Below are positions 1 to 8,162 of a stretch of DNA of 64,000 nt, piece after piece (within the stretch, counting starts at the first letter, position 1; each line of letters begins with the position of its first letter). Position numbers and translations under genes: made by a program. This stretch comes from Geobacillus thermocatenulatus. Its GTDB lineage: Bacteria > Bacillota > Bacilli > Bacillales > Anoxybacillaceae. The stretch spans positions 63,164 through 127,163 of the forward strand of contig NZ_NEWK01000002.1 in assembly GCF_002217655.1 (NCBI RefSeq). Direction: 5' to 3'. Under the pieces are notes generated by a model that worked only from the letters and a program-made list of their open reading frames with translations, was not told the origin of the DNA and did not search any database.

Positions 1-1
1 G

Positions 2-34
2 GTGAAAGACGGCTTGGTATACGTCGAGCTGTAG
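2..34 (+). CDS. C-terminal end of a gene, probably nitrite reductase small subunit
   Basis: Only the last ten codons are in the window (…VKDGLVYVEL, then TAG), ending 11 bases before nasC. Assimilatory nitrite reductase small subunits (NirD/NasE, Rieske-like) commonly end in a short beta-strand of this kind, and they often precede nasC in Bacillaceae. The assignment rests mainly on the neighbour and is tentative. Confidence 0.4.
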   Translation: MKDGLVYVEL

Positions 35-45
35 GAAGTGGGTGA

Positions 46-2193
46 ATGGCGATGACGAATGAATTGCTGCGCTACTTTCGCGCCAAGGAAAAAGAACGGG
101 CGTCAGAAACGGCTGCTGCGACGCAATGTCCGTTTTGCAGCGTCCAGTGCACGCTTCAGCTGGTGGAGGAGCGGATTGTAGAGCGGCGCCGCTACAAGGC
201 GGTCCCAACCGACAACCCGACGTCCAACGGCCGCCTTTGTTTAAAGGGGATGAACGCCCACCAGCACGCTTTGCATCCCGAGCGGCTGTTGTTTCCGCTT
301 GCGAAAGTGGACGGCCGGTTTGTGCGGGTCAGCTGGGAGGAGGCGCTTTCGCTAATCGCGGAACGAATCATCTCCATTCAAAAGAAAGATGGAGTCGATG
401 CGTTTGCTGTTTACGGCGGCGGATCATTGACGAACGAGGAGGCGTATTTGCTTGGGAAATTTGCCCGCGTGGCGCTCAAGACGCGGCACATCGATTACAA
501 CGGCCGTTTTTGCATGTCGGCGGCCGCGGCCGCGATGAACGACGCGTTTGGTCTTGACCGCGGGTTGACGAATCCGCTCTCCGACATTCCACTCGCCCAG
601 ACGATCATTTTGGCTGGGACCAATGTCGCCGAATGCCAGCCGACGTTGATGCCGTATTTTTATGAAGCGAAGAAGAACGGCGCTTTTATCATCGTGGTGG
701 ATCCGCGGGAAACGAAAACGGCGGCGTTGGCGGATCTGCACCTGCCGCTCAAGCCTGGAACGGACGCGGCGCTGGCCGTCGGCATCGGGAAAGTGCTGCT
801 TGACGAAGGATTTATCGATGAAGCGTTTGTGCGCGAGCGGACGGTTGGGTTTGCCGAATGGAAACAGCACATGGAAGCGGTGGAGATGGATGAGATCGTC
901 CGCATGACTGACGTGCCGGCTGAGAAGATTCGCTTGGCGGCGCGAAAGTTCGGGGAGGCGGCCGATGCGATCGTGCTCACCGCTCGTGGCTTGGAGCAGC
1001 AGGCGGACGGCTATGCGGCGGTCAGACAGTGGATCAACGTCGTGCTGGCGGTGGGGAAAATCGGTCGCCCTGGCTCCGGGTTTGGCTCGATCACCGGGCA
1101 AGGGAACGGGCAGGGAGGCCGCGAGCATGGACAAAAAGCCGATCAACTCCCGGGCTATCGAAGCATTGAGCATCCGCAACACCGGCGGTATATCGCAAGC
1201 GTATGGGGCGTTGCGCCGGATGAGCTGCCGCGAAAGGGGGTGTCAGCGTATGAAATGATGCAAAAGATCGAGGCGGGCGAGATCACCGGGCTGTTGGTCA
1301 TGGGGTCGAACCCCGTCGTCTCGGGCCCGAATGCGGCGTTTGTGGCCAAAGCGATGCAAAAACTGAAATTTCTTGTCGTTGCGGATATGTTTTTGTCCGA
1401 AACAACCGAGCTGGCCGATCTCGTGCTGCCTGTTTCGTCGTATTTGGAAGACGAAGGCACGGTGACGAACGTCGAAGGACGGGTGTGCTTTCGGCCGGCG
1501 GCTCGGAAGCGTCCTGGGGAGGTGAAACATGATTGGGAAATTTTATGCGCGATTGCGCACAAGCTTGGCAAGGGCCGCTTCTTCCCGTTCACGTCAGCCG
1601 AAGAGATTTTCAATGAACTGCGGTTGGCGAGTCGCGGCGGCAAAGCGGATTATTACGGTGTGACGTATGAGCGGCTTCGGCGCGAACGTGTCTACTGGCC
1701 TTGCCCCGATGCGCATCATCCTGGGACTCCTCGGTTGTTTACGGAACGGTTTGCTCATCCGGACGGCAAGGCTCGGTTTGCGGTTTTGCCGTTTCGGCCG
1801 GAGAAAGAGGAGACGGATGAATGGTATCCGCTTTATTTAACGACAGGAAGGGTGCTCGCCCATTATTTGAGCGGAACGCAGACGCGGCGGAGCCCGGCGC
1901 TTTCGGCGCGGCAGCCGGAGGCGACCGTTGAGATCCATCCGAGGACGGCCAAACGATACGGGATCGGCCCAGGGATGCTTGTGCGCATTGAAACGCGGCG
2001 CGGTGCGGCGGTCGTCCGCAGCCGTTACAATGATCAAATTCGCGAGGATACCATTTTTGTCCCATTCCACTGGAGCGGCCTCGGACAAATCAACAACGTC
2101 ACGTCCGATGAGCTCGATCCGCATTGCCAGATGCCGGCGTTTAAGCGGTGTGCGGCTCGGGTGCGGCCGGTGGTCGATTTGAGGAGAAATTGA
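46..2193 (+). CDS. nasC: Assimilatory nitrate reductase, catalytic molybdopterin subunit
   Basis: A 715-residue molybdopterin-bis-MGD oxidoreductase of the Nas/NarB type, which reduces nitrate to nitrite in the cytoplasm for nitrogen assimilation. The N-terminus carries the [4Fe-4S] ligands C28, C31, C35 and C65 (CPFCSVQC…GRLC). It is followed by the Mo-bis-MGD domains (GSNPVVSGPN near 425) and a C-terminal dinucleotide-binding domain (YLTTGRVLAHY…). No signal peptide is seen, in line with a soluble assimilatory enzyme rather than periplasmic NapA. The start is at ATG 46 or in-frame ATG 52, both just behind a weak GGAAG. It lies downstream of the putative nitrite reductase gene and upstream of a nitrate transporter, so this is the end of a nas cluster. 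Confidence 0.93.
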   Translation: MAMTNELLRYFRAKEKERASETAAATQCPFCSVQCTLQLVEERIVERRRYKAVPTDNPTSNGRLCLKGMNAHQHALHPERLLFPLAKVDGRFVRVSWEEALSLIAERIISIQKKDGVDAFAVYGGGSLTNEEAYLLGKFARVALKTRHIDYNGRFCMSAAAAAMNDAFGLDRGLTNPLSDIPLAQTIILAGTNVAECQPTLMPYFYEAKKNGAFIIVVDPRETKTAALADLHLPLKPGTDAALAVGIGKVLLDEGFIDEAFVRERTVGFAEWKQHMEAVEMDEIVRMTDVPAEKIRLAARKFGEAADAIVLTARGLEQQADGYAAVRQWINVVLAVGKIGRPGSGFGSITGQGNGQGGREHGQKADQLPGYRSIEHPQHRRYIASVWGVAPDELPRKGVSAYEMMQKIEAGEITGLLVMGSNPVVSGPNAAFVAKAMQKLKFLVVADMFLSETTELADLVLPVSSYLEDEGTVTNVEGRVCFRPAARKRPGEVKHDWEILCAIAHKLGKGRFFPFTSAEEIFNELRLASRGGKADYYGVTYERLRRERVYWPCPDAHHPGTPRLFTERFAHPDGKARFAVLPFRPEKEETDEWYPLYLTTGRVLAHYLSGTQTRRSPALSARQPEATVEIHPRTAKRYGIGPGMLVRIETRRGAAVVRSRYNDQIREDTIFVPFHWSGLGQINNVTSDELDPHCQMPAFKRCAARVRPVVDLRRN

Positions 2194-2296
2194 CTTGTGT
2201 GGTTCATTTCGCCGGAAAAAGCGCTCTCTTTTCCGTCTGCGGCGGGGAATCATCCCCAGCGGGGCGCGCGGACCGAGACGCGCCATAAGAAAAAAA

Positions 2297-2319
2297 CTTC
2301 CCGGCAATACGGCGGGAAG
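2297..2319 (-). terminator. Hairpin with terminator polarity on the minus strand
   Basis: CTTCCCG pairs with CGGGAAG. Nine A residues precede it on the plus strand, so it reads as stem plus U-run only on the minus strand, although both flanking genes run on plus. It may protect the nas genes from antisense transcription or be a plain mRNA 3' stem. Confidence 0.4.
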
Positions 2320-2391
2320 TAGGTGGAGAAATCGCTTTCATTTCCATTTTAACATAATGAACATTCTGTGCCAAGGGGGAGTCGGGGGAAG

Positions 2392-3594
2392 ATGGCGAGG
2401 AAATCGTTTTGGCGCGTCGGGCATGCGCCGACGCTTTTATCGTCGTTTTTGTACTTTGACATCAGCTTTATGATTTGGAACTTGCTTGGGGCGCTTGGGG
2501 TGTTTATCGCCGAACAGTTTGCGCTCACGCCGGCGGAAAAAGGGTTGATGGTCGCCGTGCCGGTGCTCGGCGGGGCGATGCTTCGCATTCCGATGGGGCT
2601 TTTGGCCGACCGCTGGGGCGGGAAGCGGGCCGGTCTGCTTGGCATGGCGGTGACAGCTGTGCCGCTTGTGTGGGGGTGGCAGTTCGCGGACCGGATGTCG
2701 GATGTGTATGCTCTTGGATTTTTACTCGGAGTGGGCGGGGCAAGTTTTGCCGTTGCACTGCCGCTGGCGAGCCGCTGGTATCCGAAAGAATATCAAGGGC
2801 TGGCCATGGGGATCGCTGGGGCCGGCAACAGCGGGACGGTGCTGGCGACGTTGTTTGGGCCGCGGCTGGCGGAAGCGTACGGATGGAACGCGGTGTTCGG
2901 ATTGGCGCTCGTGCCGCTTGTTGTCGTCTTCCTTTTGTTCGCTTGGCTGGCGCGTGAATGTCCAACAGCAGCGAAGCCCGTTTCCTTGCGTGAATACCGA
3001 GCCGTCCTCCAGCGAAAAGAAGCATGGCTGTTTTGTTTTTTTTACAGTTTGTCATTCGGCGGATTTGTCGGGCTGACGGGATACTTGGGCATTTTCTTCT
3101 TTGATGAATACAGCGTCAGCAAAGTCACGGCCGGCGATTTCGTCACCGCCGTCGTGTTCGCTGGCAGTTTCATCCGGCCGATTGGCGGCTATATCGCCGA
3201 CCGGATCGGTGGAATGCGGCTTCTTTCCTTGTTGTTTGCCGCTGGTGCGGTTTTGCTCGTTTGCATCGGCGCCTTGCCCCCTCTGTTTGTCGTGTTCGGC
3301 TTGATGCTTGTTCTCTTTCTTTGTTTCGGCGCGGCGAACGGCGCGTTGTTTCAGGTTGTTCCGACATGGTTTCCGAAAGAAGTCGGTTTGTTGACGGGCA
3401 TCATCGGCGCCGCTGGCGGACTGGGAGGGTTTTTGCTGCCGAACGTGCTCGGGGTGATGAAGCAGTGGACTGATTCTTCGGCGTATGGGTTTTGGATGCT
3501 TGCCTTCGTTTTCATGGTCGCGGTGATGACTGCTCGTCGCCTTCAAGGGACGACGGTTGCGATCGAATCGTTCTCTCAAAAAGCAGCAGAATGA
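2392..3594 (+). CDS. narK: Nitrate/nitrite transporter, NarK/NasA-type MFS
   Basis: A 400-residue, about 12-helix major facilitator protein. NarK-family signatures are present: the glycine-rich nitrate signature GAGNSGTVLATLFGPRLAE near residue 142 and its C-terminal counterpart GAAGGLGGFLLPNVLG. An MFS loop motif (GLLADRWGGKRAG) lies between helices 2 and 3. It moves nitrate in or nitrite out across the membrane. ATG 2392 is preferred over the upstream in-frame GTG 2368 because the mature N-terminus (MARKSFWRVGHAPTLL) fits the family. Purine-rich AAGGGGGA and GGGGGAA lie in front of it. It follows nasC, so it may serve assimilation, respiration (narGHJI at 36-42 kb) or both. Confidence 0.88.
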   Translation: MARKSFWRVGHAPTLLSSFLYFDISFMIWNLLGALGVFIAEQFALTPAEKGLMVAVPVLGGAMLRIPMGLLADRWGGKRAGLLGMAVTAVPLVWGWQFADRMSDVYALGFLLGVGGASFAVALPLASRWYPKEYQGLAMGIAGAGNSGTVLATLFGPRLAEAYGWNAVFGLALVPLVVVFLLFAWLARECPTAAKPVSLREYRAVLQRKEAWLFCFFYSLSFGGFVGLTGYLGIFFFDEYSVSKVTAGDFVTAVVFAGSFIRPIGGYIADRIGGMRLLSLLFAAGAVLLVCIGALPPLFVVFGLMLVLFLCFGAANGALFQVVPTWFPKEVGLLTGIIGAAGGLGGFLLPNVLGVMKQWTDSSAYGFWMLAFVFMVAVMTARRLQGTTVAIESFSQKAAE

Positions 3595-3844
3595 ATGGTG
3601 CACCTAAAAAGATGTGGGAGACTTTCAAAGGAAATCGTTTGATTGAACGAAAAACGCTGGTGGAAAACAGTTCTTTCTTTAGGTTGAGAAAGAGGGGGCG
3701 ATTTTGCGGCGTTTCTTAAGTTTTTCCAGCCTTGGCGCTGATTTCGGAAGGCTCTCACCTCTTTGACACTCCGCAGTATCATCAATTAGAGCGCGAACAG
3801 AGATAGAATTTTTCTTCGTTTAACAAAATGTGTAAAAAAACAAA

Positions 3845-3899
3845 GAGGGCTGACTCTAAAAGTCCGCTTCTGGGCGTGCTTTTGGGTCAGCCTCCTTTC
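3845..3899 (+). terminator. Long hairpin terminator after narK
   Basis: GGCTGAC pairs with GTCAGCC and the stem continues inward through CTAAAAG and CTTTTGG, followed by CTCCTTTCTT. The remaining sequence between 3595 and 4032 has no convincing gene. Confidence 0.6.
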
Positions 3900-4032
3900 T
3901 TGCACGCATGTCTGTAAAGAAACGGGCGATCTTCCTTCAGAAAACCTCCAACGGGTTTCAGACGAAGAGGGAGATCGATATAATAGGGAGGAGGAAGGTG
4001 TCAAACCTTGAAAAGAAATGGAGGAAGAAAAC

Positions 4033-4491
4033 GTGTCAAACGATCATGCGCTGCGTTTAGACCATCAGCTTTGTTTTGCCATTTATGCTTGTTCTCGTGA
4101 GTTGACGAAGTTATATCGTCCTTTTCTTGAAGAAATAGGGATTACATATCCGCAATATCTTGTTTTGCTCGTGTTGTGGGAGCAAGGGGAGACGACAATG
4201 AAAGAGCTGGGAAAACGATTGTATTTGGATTCCGGAACACTGACGCCAATGTTGAAAAGAATGGAGGAGAATGGTCTCGTTCAACGGTTGAGATCGCCAG
4301 AAGACGAACGGGTTGTGCGCGTTGTTTTAACAGAGCAGGGCAAGAAAATCAAACAAAAGGCACAATGCATACCAGAAGAAATTGTCAAACGAGTAGGGCT
4401 TTCCAATCAAGAGTGGAGCGAATTGTTGATGTTGCTGCGGTCGTTGCTTGGGCGGCTGAATGATGAACAACATTCTTCTTGGTCAAATTAA
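4033..4491 (+). CDS. ohrR: OhrR, MarR-family organic-peroxide sensor
   Basis: A 152-residue MarR-type winged-helix repressor of the ohr gene. The OhrR hallmarks are present: the reactive cysteine in DHQLCFAIYACSRE, the tyrosines of ITYPQYLVLLVLWE, and the recognition helix LDSGTLTPMLKRME with EDER in the wing. I chose GTG 4033 over the upstream ATG 4018. GGAGGAA at 4020-4026 sits six bases before this GTG, and the choice places the sensor cysteine at residue 14, close to Cys15 of B. subtilis OhrR. Two further cysteines occur (residues 20 and 112). Whether one acts as a resolving thiol, as in two-Cys OhrR proteins, cannot be told from sequence. Oxidation by organic hydroperoxides would release it from the operator in front of ohr. 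Confidence 0.9.
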   Translation: MSNDHALRLDHQLCFAIYACSRELTKLYRPFLEEIGITYPQYLVLLVLWEQGETTMKELGKRLYLDSGTLTPMLKRMEENGLVQRLRSPEDERVVRVVLTEQGKKIKQKAQCIPEEIVKRVGLSNQEWSELLMLLRSLLGRLNDEQHSSWSN

Positions 4492-4519
4492 ATCTTGTGT
4501 TTTTCTATTATATTTTGTA

Positions 4520-4545
4520 AAATTTAATTGTACACAATTTAATTT
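4520..4545. promoter_or_regulatory. OhrR operator
   Basis: AAATTTAATTGT and ACAATTTAATTT form an imperfect dyad around a two-base spacer, between ohrR and ohr. It matches the AT-rich TACAATTAAATTGT-type operator of B. subtilis OhrR. Confidence 0.75.
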
Positions 4546-4564
4546 TGAGGAGGAGAAACGAAAT

Positions 4565-4984
4565 ATGCAACCACTATATCAGACGGCAGTGAAAGCGCAA
4601 GGTGGGCGGAATGGGAAAGTGGTGTCTGACGATGGGGTGCTTTCGTTAGACGTCAAAATGCCGAAAGAGCTTGGAGGATCAGGAGGAGCCACGAATCCTG
4701 AACAGTTGTTTGCCGCTGGGTATGCCGCTTGTTTTGACAGTGCGTTGAATTTGGTCATCCGTCAAAGAAAGGCCAAGGTAGAAGGAACGGAAGTGACCGC
4801 CCAAGTGACTCTCGGAAAAGATGAGGCGGATGGCGGCTTTCAGTTAGCCGTTGTTCTTCAGGTGCGCATTTGGGGGGTCGATCGAAAGACCGCTGAAGAG
4901 CTTGTGCATGCAGCCCATCAAGTGTGCCCGTACTCCAAAGCTGTCCGCGGCAATATTGATGTAACCCTGTCGATTCAAGAATGA
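4565..4984 (+). CDS. ohr: Organic hydroperoxide reductase Ohr
   Basis: A 139-residue OsmC/Ohr-family thiol peroxidase that reduces organic and lipid hydroperoxides in the cytoplasm. Both catalytic cysteines are visible in their motifs: the peroxidatic Cys in GYAACFDSAL and the resolving Cys in HQVCPYSKAVRGN. ATG 4565 follows GAGGAGGAG at 4547-4555 and gives the canonical N-terminus MQPLYQTAVKAQGGRNG. A longer upstream reading would translate through the operator and is rejected. It sits directly behind ohrR and the operator, so repression by OhrR is the expected control. Confidence 0.93.
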   Translation: MQPLYQTAVKAQGGRNGKVVSDDGVLSLDVKMPKELGGSGGATNPEQLFAAGYAACFDSALNLVIRQRKAKVEGTEVTAQVTLGKDEADGGFQLAVVLQVRIWGVDRKTAEELVHAAHQVCPYSKAVRGNIDVTLSIQE

Positions 4985-4988
4985 TGAT

Positions 4989-5027
4989 GAGAAAAGGTGC
5001 CCGTGAAGAAATTCAGGGCACTTTCTC
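4989..5027 (+). terminator. Hairpin after ohr
   Basis: GAGAAAAGGTGCCC faces GGGCACTTTCTC. There is only a weak T-rich tail, so it may serve both ohr and the convergent small genes. Confidence 0.55.
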
Positions 5028-5036
5028 ATGATCGTT

Positions 5037-5174
5037 TTATAATCGATTTTGCAAAAATCGAAGCAGCTCATCTGCTCGGTTGCCGATGAGGGCGATCAAC
5101 TGTTCAAACATCGCATCGCGCTCCAGATCGAGCTCAATGATGCGCTTGGCCAGTTCGAGGGCTTGTTTGTCCAT
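5037..5174 (-). CDS. Small hypothetical protein, 45 aa, downstream of fbpA
   Basis: The protein MDKQALELAKRIIELDLERD… is predicted mostly helical and ends in FLQNRL. ATG 5174 lies eight bases behind a near-perfect AAAGGAGG on the minus strand, which is the main evidence that it is real. Its start lies inside the 3' end of the upstream fbpA-like gene (overlap 5134-5174), so translation may be coupled. I do not recognise the family. Confidence 0.6.
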   Translation of the reverse strand: MDKQALELAKRIIELDLERDAMFEQLIALIGNRADELLRFLQNRL

Positions 5175-5349
5175 GGCGGCGTCCTCCTTTGATCGTCTGG
5201 GCGGGGTGGAATCGTTCATATTCGCGTCGCAGTTCGGCCATTGTCCATTCTTCAAGCCGCTCGCGGTCGGCGGCTAAGCCGAACCGTACGAGCTGTTCGA
5301 TGTAAAATTGCTTTTTCTTCCGCACGGCGCTTCTCATCCATGTCCCCAT
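5134..5349 (-). CDS. fbpA: FbpA-like Fur-regulated basic protein
   Basis: A 71-residue basic protein. The core MRSAVRKKKQFYIEQLVRFG…ERLEEWTMAELRREYER resembles the B. subtilis FbpA family (Fur-regulated basic protein A), which is implicated in the iron-sparing response. In that response small basic proteins assist the sRNA FsrA. ATG 5349 follows GGAGGG on the minus strand. The last ~20 residues overlap the next small gene. No clear Fur box was found upstream; a different dyad is present at 5406-5424. Confidence 0.6.
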   Translation of the reverse strand: MGTWMRSAVRKKKQFYIEQLVRFGLAADRERLEEWTMAELRREYERFHPAQTIKGGRRHGQTSPRTGQAHH

Positions 5350-5405
5350 TCGATTCCCTCCCTGTTTTTACCTTTACCATATCATCTTTTTCTTCAGCAT
5401 ACAGC

Positions 5406-5424
5406 AAATGTGTTAAGCACATTT
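5406..5424. promoter_or_regulatory. Dyad in the fbpA-tnrA intergenic region
   Basis: AAATGTG and CACATTT form a perfect 7-bp inverted repeat around TTAAG. It lies between the divergent fbpA-like gene and tnrA. The binding protein is unknown. Half-site spacing does not fit FNR (needs six bases) or a 19-bp Fur box. Confidence 0.4.
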
Positions 5425-5443
5425 ACAGGAAATTTAAAAAATA

Positions 5444-5460
5444 TGTTAATTTTATTTACA
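5444..5460. promoter_or_regulatory. TnrA/GlnR box upstream of tnrA
   Basis: TGTTA-N7-TTACA is an exact fit to the TnrA/GlnR consensus TGTNA-N7-TNACA. A -10 TATAAT lies at 5489-5494, so the box is centred near -49, where TnrA-activated promoters carry it. A second dyad, GTTAGC-GA-GCTAAC (5464-5477), overlaps the -35 region and could be a weaker site. Confidence 0.85.
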
Positions 5461-5529
5461 AAAGTTAGCGAGCTAACATCATTTTTTGTATAATTACGTT
5501 AGAAAATATAACGTATTGAGGTGAGGAGT

Positions 5530-5835
5530 ATGACAGCTCATCCGCAAGAAGATCACTACAAATACAAAAAAGTCATTTCGATCGGGGTTGTCAGCGAACT
5601 GACCGGGCTGTCGCAGCGGCAAATTCGTTATTACGAGGAACGGAAGCTTGTGTTCCCTGACCGTTCCAAAGGAATTCGCAAATATTCGTTCGCCGATGTG
5701 GAGCAGTTGATGAAAATCGCCAATCAGCGCGAGGAAGGGGTATCGACGTGGGAAATCCGTCAGGAAATGACGAAAGAGCTGCGTGAGCGGATGTTGAAAG
5801 GGCAAATGAATGCGCATTTTCGGATGCGTTCCTGA
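5530..5835 (+). CDS. tnrA: TnrA, nitrogen-limitation regulator
   Basis: A 101-residue MerR-type regulator. It contains the conserved core [28 protein letters not shown] (helix-turn-helix and wing) and the C-terminal tail [12 protein letters not shown]. That tail is the part of TnrA bound by feedback-inhibited glutamine synthetase. It activates nitrogen-scavenging genes, such as the nas genes at the start of this window, under nitrogen limitation. The TnrA-specific tail makes GlnR unlikely. ATG 5530 sits behind GAGGTGAGGAG; the in-frame GTG 5521 lies inside that ribosome-binding site. The upstream TnrA box predicts autoactivation. Confidence 0.92.
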   Translation: MTAHPQEDHYKYKKVISIGVVSELTGLSQRQIRYYEERKLVFPDRSKGIRKYSFADVEQLMKIANQREEGVSTWEIRQEMTKELRERMLKGQMNAHFRMRS

Positions 5836-6100
5836 AAGGTTGGTGATTTAGTACAAAATACTGCCAGCTTCACATGTTTCGCAATTAGAGAAAAACTGTG
5901 GAATCAGCCTTCTTTTTTGGCGAAATACCGTTGATTTGCTCGTGACAGCAGTTTGTCACCGGCCTTCTAAGGATGTAGGGAAAGCAAAGGATGAGGAAGG
6001 TTTGAACAATGGTATGACTGTGGAGACCGGCAGAATAGGAAGACAGCGCCATCGGTATGACAAATTCGTATTCGTCACGGTAAGCACCCGCCGCTAAATG

Positions 6101-6133
6101 GCGCCTGCCTTCTTGAAACGCGAAGGCGGGCGC
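6101..6133. other. Strong hairpin in the tnrA-glycosyltransferase gap
   Basis: GCGCCTGCCTTC pairs with GAAGGCGGGCGC (one G-U) around a nine-base loop. There is no T-run on either side, so it is not a standard terminator. The rest of 5836-6174 shows no convincing gene. The texture resembles decayed mobile DNA, but I cannot name it. Confidence 0.35.
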
Positions 6134-6174
6134 ATTCGTTGTTGGGCTCGCTCCCCTCGGCTTGCCCCTGATGC

Positions 6175-7308
6175 TCAACGAACCGGCACGGCGGCTAAAA
6201 ACCGCTCATACAGGGCAAGCGCCGGGTCGGTGAGCGAAAGGGTGCGGTGGTATTCGTCCATCTTGGCGAGGCAGCGGGCAAGCGCCGGCGAACGGAGGAT
6301 GGAGAGGATGGCTTCCGACAGCGACGGCAACGACCGCCAATGGCGAAAATCGAAAACGAGGCCGTCCGCGCACAAAAGGCGAAAGTTCATTTCCTCTTGC
6401 CCCGGCAGCATGGCGTAAATGAACACCGGCTTCCGCTTGTGAAGACATTCGCTTAAAGTGACGCCGCCCGGCTTCGTGAGCACAAAATCCACTTTGTCGT
6501 AAAGGGCGCTCATGGCTGCAGGCGATGAAATATAACGGAGCGGGAGAAGGCGCGGATGGTTTTTCTTCCTCAATCGCTCATACAGCTGTTCATTTGTGCC
6601 GCACAACACATAATAGTCAACCGGGTCGTTCGGCGCGATTTTGCTGAAGAGACGCTCCCAATCGCCAAGGCCGAGGCTCCCGCCGCTAATGAGTCCGATA
6701 GGCCAAGGGCGCGCGGCCGGCGGCGCCGATGGATGGGCGGCGAATGCCGGATGAACGGGAATGCCGGTGACGGCGATTCGCTCGCCGGCAACCCCTTTTT
6801 GCTCGAGCGTTGCCTTCATGGCCGGATGACCGACAAAATGAACGTCGATGGCGGTTTTCCCCCATAAGTTATGGGCAACATAATCCGTATACACATTGAC
6901 GACTGGAACGTCGATGTCTCCGCGCCGCTTCAGAAGGTCGAGCAAATACGATGGAAACGCATGTGTACAAACGACGAGCGCCGGTTTGAGGCGGCGGATG
7001 AGCTGCTTTAGATGATCGGCAAACAGCCACTCGTAAGGCGGGAAAGACAGCGGTTTTGGGCTTGGACGCAAAACGGAGCGGTGGTATAGGGCGCTATACG
7101 CTCGCGGTGCGTGGCGAATGCAGCGTAAATAAAGGCGGGACACCCACTGTTCCTTGGCGCCGAGCCGTGAGGAAAGCAATTCGATTTTTTCGCACGCCAC
7201 GGCGCGGTCAACCGACCGCAGCCCCTCCGCCAGCGCCTCAGCGGCCCGATGATGGCCGGACGGAAGCTGAAGAAGGGGGAGAAAAAGCACGGTTTTCATG
7301 ACGATCAC
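6175..7308 (-). CDS. ykoN: MGDG synthase-like glycosyltransferase, YkoN-type
   Basis: A 377-residue GT-B glycosyltransferase of the monogalactosyldiacylglycerol synthase/UgtP group. The N-terminal domain has FLPLLQLPSGHHRAAEALAEGL near residue 10 and VVCTHAFPSYLLDLL. The C-terminal nucleotide-sugar domain has GLISGGSLGLGDWE and FVLTKPGGVTLSECLHKRKPVF. It would transfer a sugar from UDP-sugar to a lipid or related acceptor at the membrane face. It stands divergent to ykoP and ykoQ homologues, and B. subtilis groups ykoN, ykoP and ykoQ together. Start: ATG 7308 or ATG 7299; neither has a strong ribosome-binding site. Confidence 0.78.
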   Translation of the reverse strand: MIVMKTVLFLPLLQLPSGHHRAAEALAEGLRSVDRAVACEKIELLSSRLGAKEQWVSRLYLRCIRHAPRAYSALYHRSVLRPSPKPLSFPPYEWLFADHLKQLIRRLKPALVVCTHAFPSYLLDLLKRRGDIDVPVVNVYTDYVAHNLWGKTAIDVHFVGHPAMKATLEQKGVAGERIAVTGIPVHPAFAAHPSAPPAARPWPIGLISGGSLGLGDWERLFSKIAPNDPVDYYVLCGTNEQLYERLRKKNHPRLLPLRYISSPAAMSALYDKVDFVLTKPGGVTLSECLHKRKPVFIYAMLPGQEEMNFRLLCADGLVFDFRHWRSLPSLSEAILSILRSPALARCLAKMDEYHRTLSLTDPALALYERFLAAVPVR

Positions 7309-7523
7309 AACCTAGGCCAAATTTGGAGTTCGATTTCAGTATGTGCGGCCTGTAATCGGTTATGCGGCGGCGCAGTTCTCCTTTTTTCCCCATTTATAAT
7401 GCACCGGCGAATGTCTCACAATGTAAATGCATAGCACTAACGAAACGAACAGAAAGGAGGAAAGGCGACTCCTCCCCTGCTTATCCTCCCTTTGGCCGTT
7501 GAAGTGGGGGCCTCTTGCCAAAG

Positions 7524-8102
7524 ATGATGAAAGAGAAAGCGGTACAATGCTTGTTGGCGATGTGGGGGGCTGTTGATCCCATTTATTACGCCTGTTCCCC
7601 GCTGGAATATGCCGGCGAGGAGGCGGATGGGCGCCGCTCGATTTTCCGTGTTCGTCCGCTTCAGTATAGAGGCGAAACCATTCGGCTTTCGGATGGAACG
7701 ACGATTGAAGCGAACGACTGGCTGTTGAAAATTCATCTCCATAACGTCCGCCTCGTTCGGGAATTGCTCCATTGCAAGAGCGACATTAAAAAAGGGCGGT
7801 ATATTTTTGAGCAAGTGAAAACCGGGCTGCCGTATGTTGCTTACCATCTTTATCATCATGAACAATCGGCGCGCATGAAAGGAATTATTGGCATTACGAT
7901 GTTGAACAAAGGCTGTGAGCGGCTCGGATTTGAAATAGTAGATATTGCCAATCCGCTGTATCGCTGGTTCAAAACAGTCTCGCTGCTGCCGCTTATGACG
8001 GTGGCAAAATCTTGCATGTCGCCGTTTAGTCGCCCGCCGAAATATTTGGTGATGTCAAAGGAAAAATTGTTTTCGTTGTACGGCTGCCATCTCATCCACT
8101 AA
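7524..8102 (+). CDS. ykoP: YkoP-like protein of unknown function
   Basis: About 192 residues with no signal peptide or clear transmembrane segment. The features are SDGTTIEANDWLLKIHLHN and VRELLHCKSDIKKGRYIFEQVK in the middle and a C-terminal PPKYLVMSKEKLFSLYG. I take it as the YkoP family from these motifs and from its place between YkoN-type and YkoQ-type genes. Its biochemical role is unknown. The context suggests lipid or cell-envelope metabolism. The start is uncertain: ATG 7524, ATG 7527, or TTG 7515 closer to the GTGGGGG at 7504. Confidence 0.65.
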   Translation: MMKEKAVQCLLAMWGAVDPIYYACSPLEYAGEEADGRRSIFRVRPLQYRGETIRLSDGTTIEANDWLLKIHLHNVRLVRELLHCKSDIKKGRYIFEQVKTGLPYVAYHLYHHEQSARMKGIIGITMLNKGCERLGFEIVDIANPLYRWFKTVSLLPLMTVAKSCMSPFSRPPKYLVMSKEKLFSLYGCHLIH

Positions 8103-8162
8103 CTCCCTCTTTCTTCTCTCCTCTATTTCACTATAATGGGTATCGAGGGAGGAGAGAAGACG

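Noticed and set aside
424-1182. 252-codon minus-strand open frame in nasC
   Set aside because: Shadow of the nasC codon pattern; Arg/His-rich with no family resemblance.
5406-5424. FNR or Fur site between fbpA and tnrA
   Set aside because: The half-site spacing is five bases (FNR needs six) and it has poor match to the 19-bp Fur box; kept only as an unassigned dyad.
5885-6178. 97-codon minus-strand frame after the glycosyltransferase gene
   Set aside because: Starts at TTG inside the upstream stop region, has no ribosome-binding site and no recognisable content.
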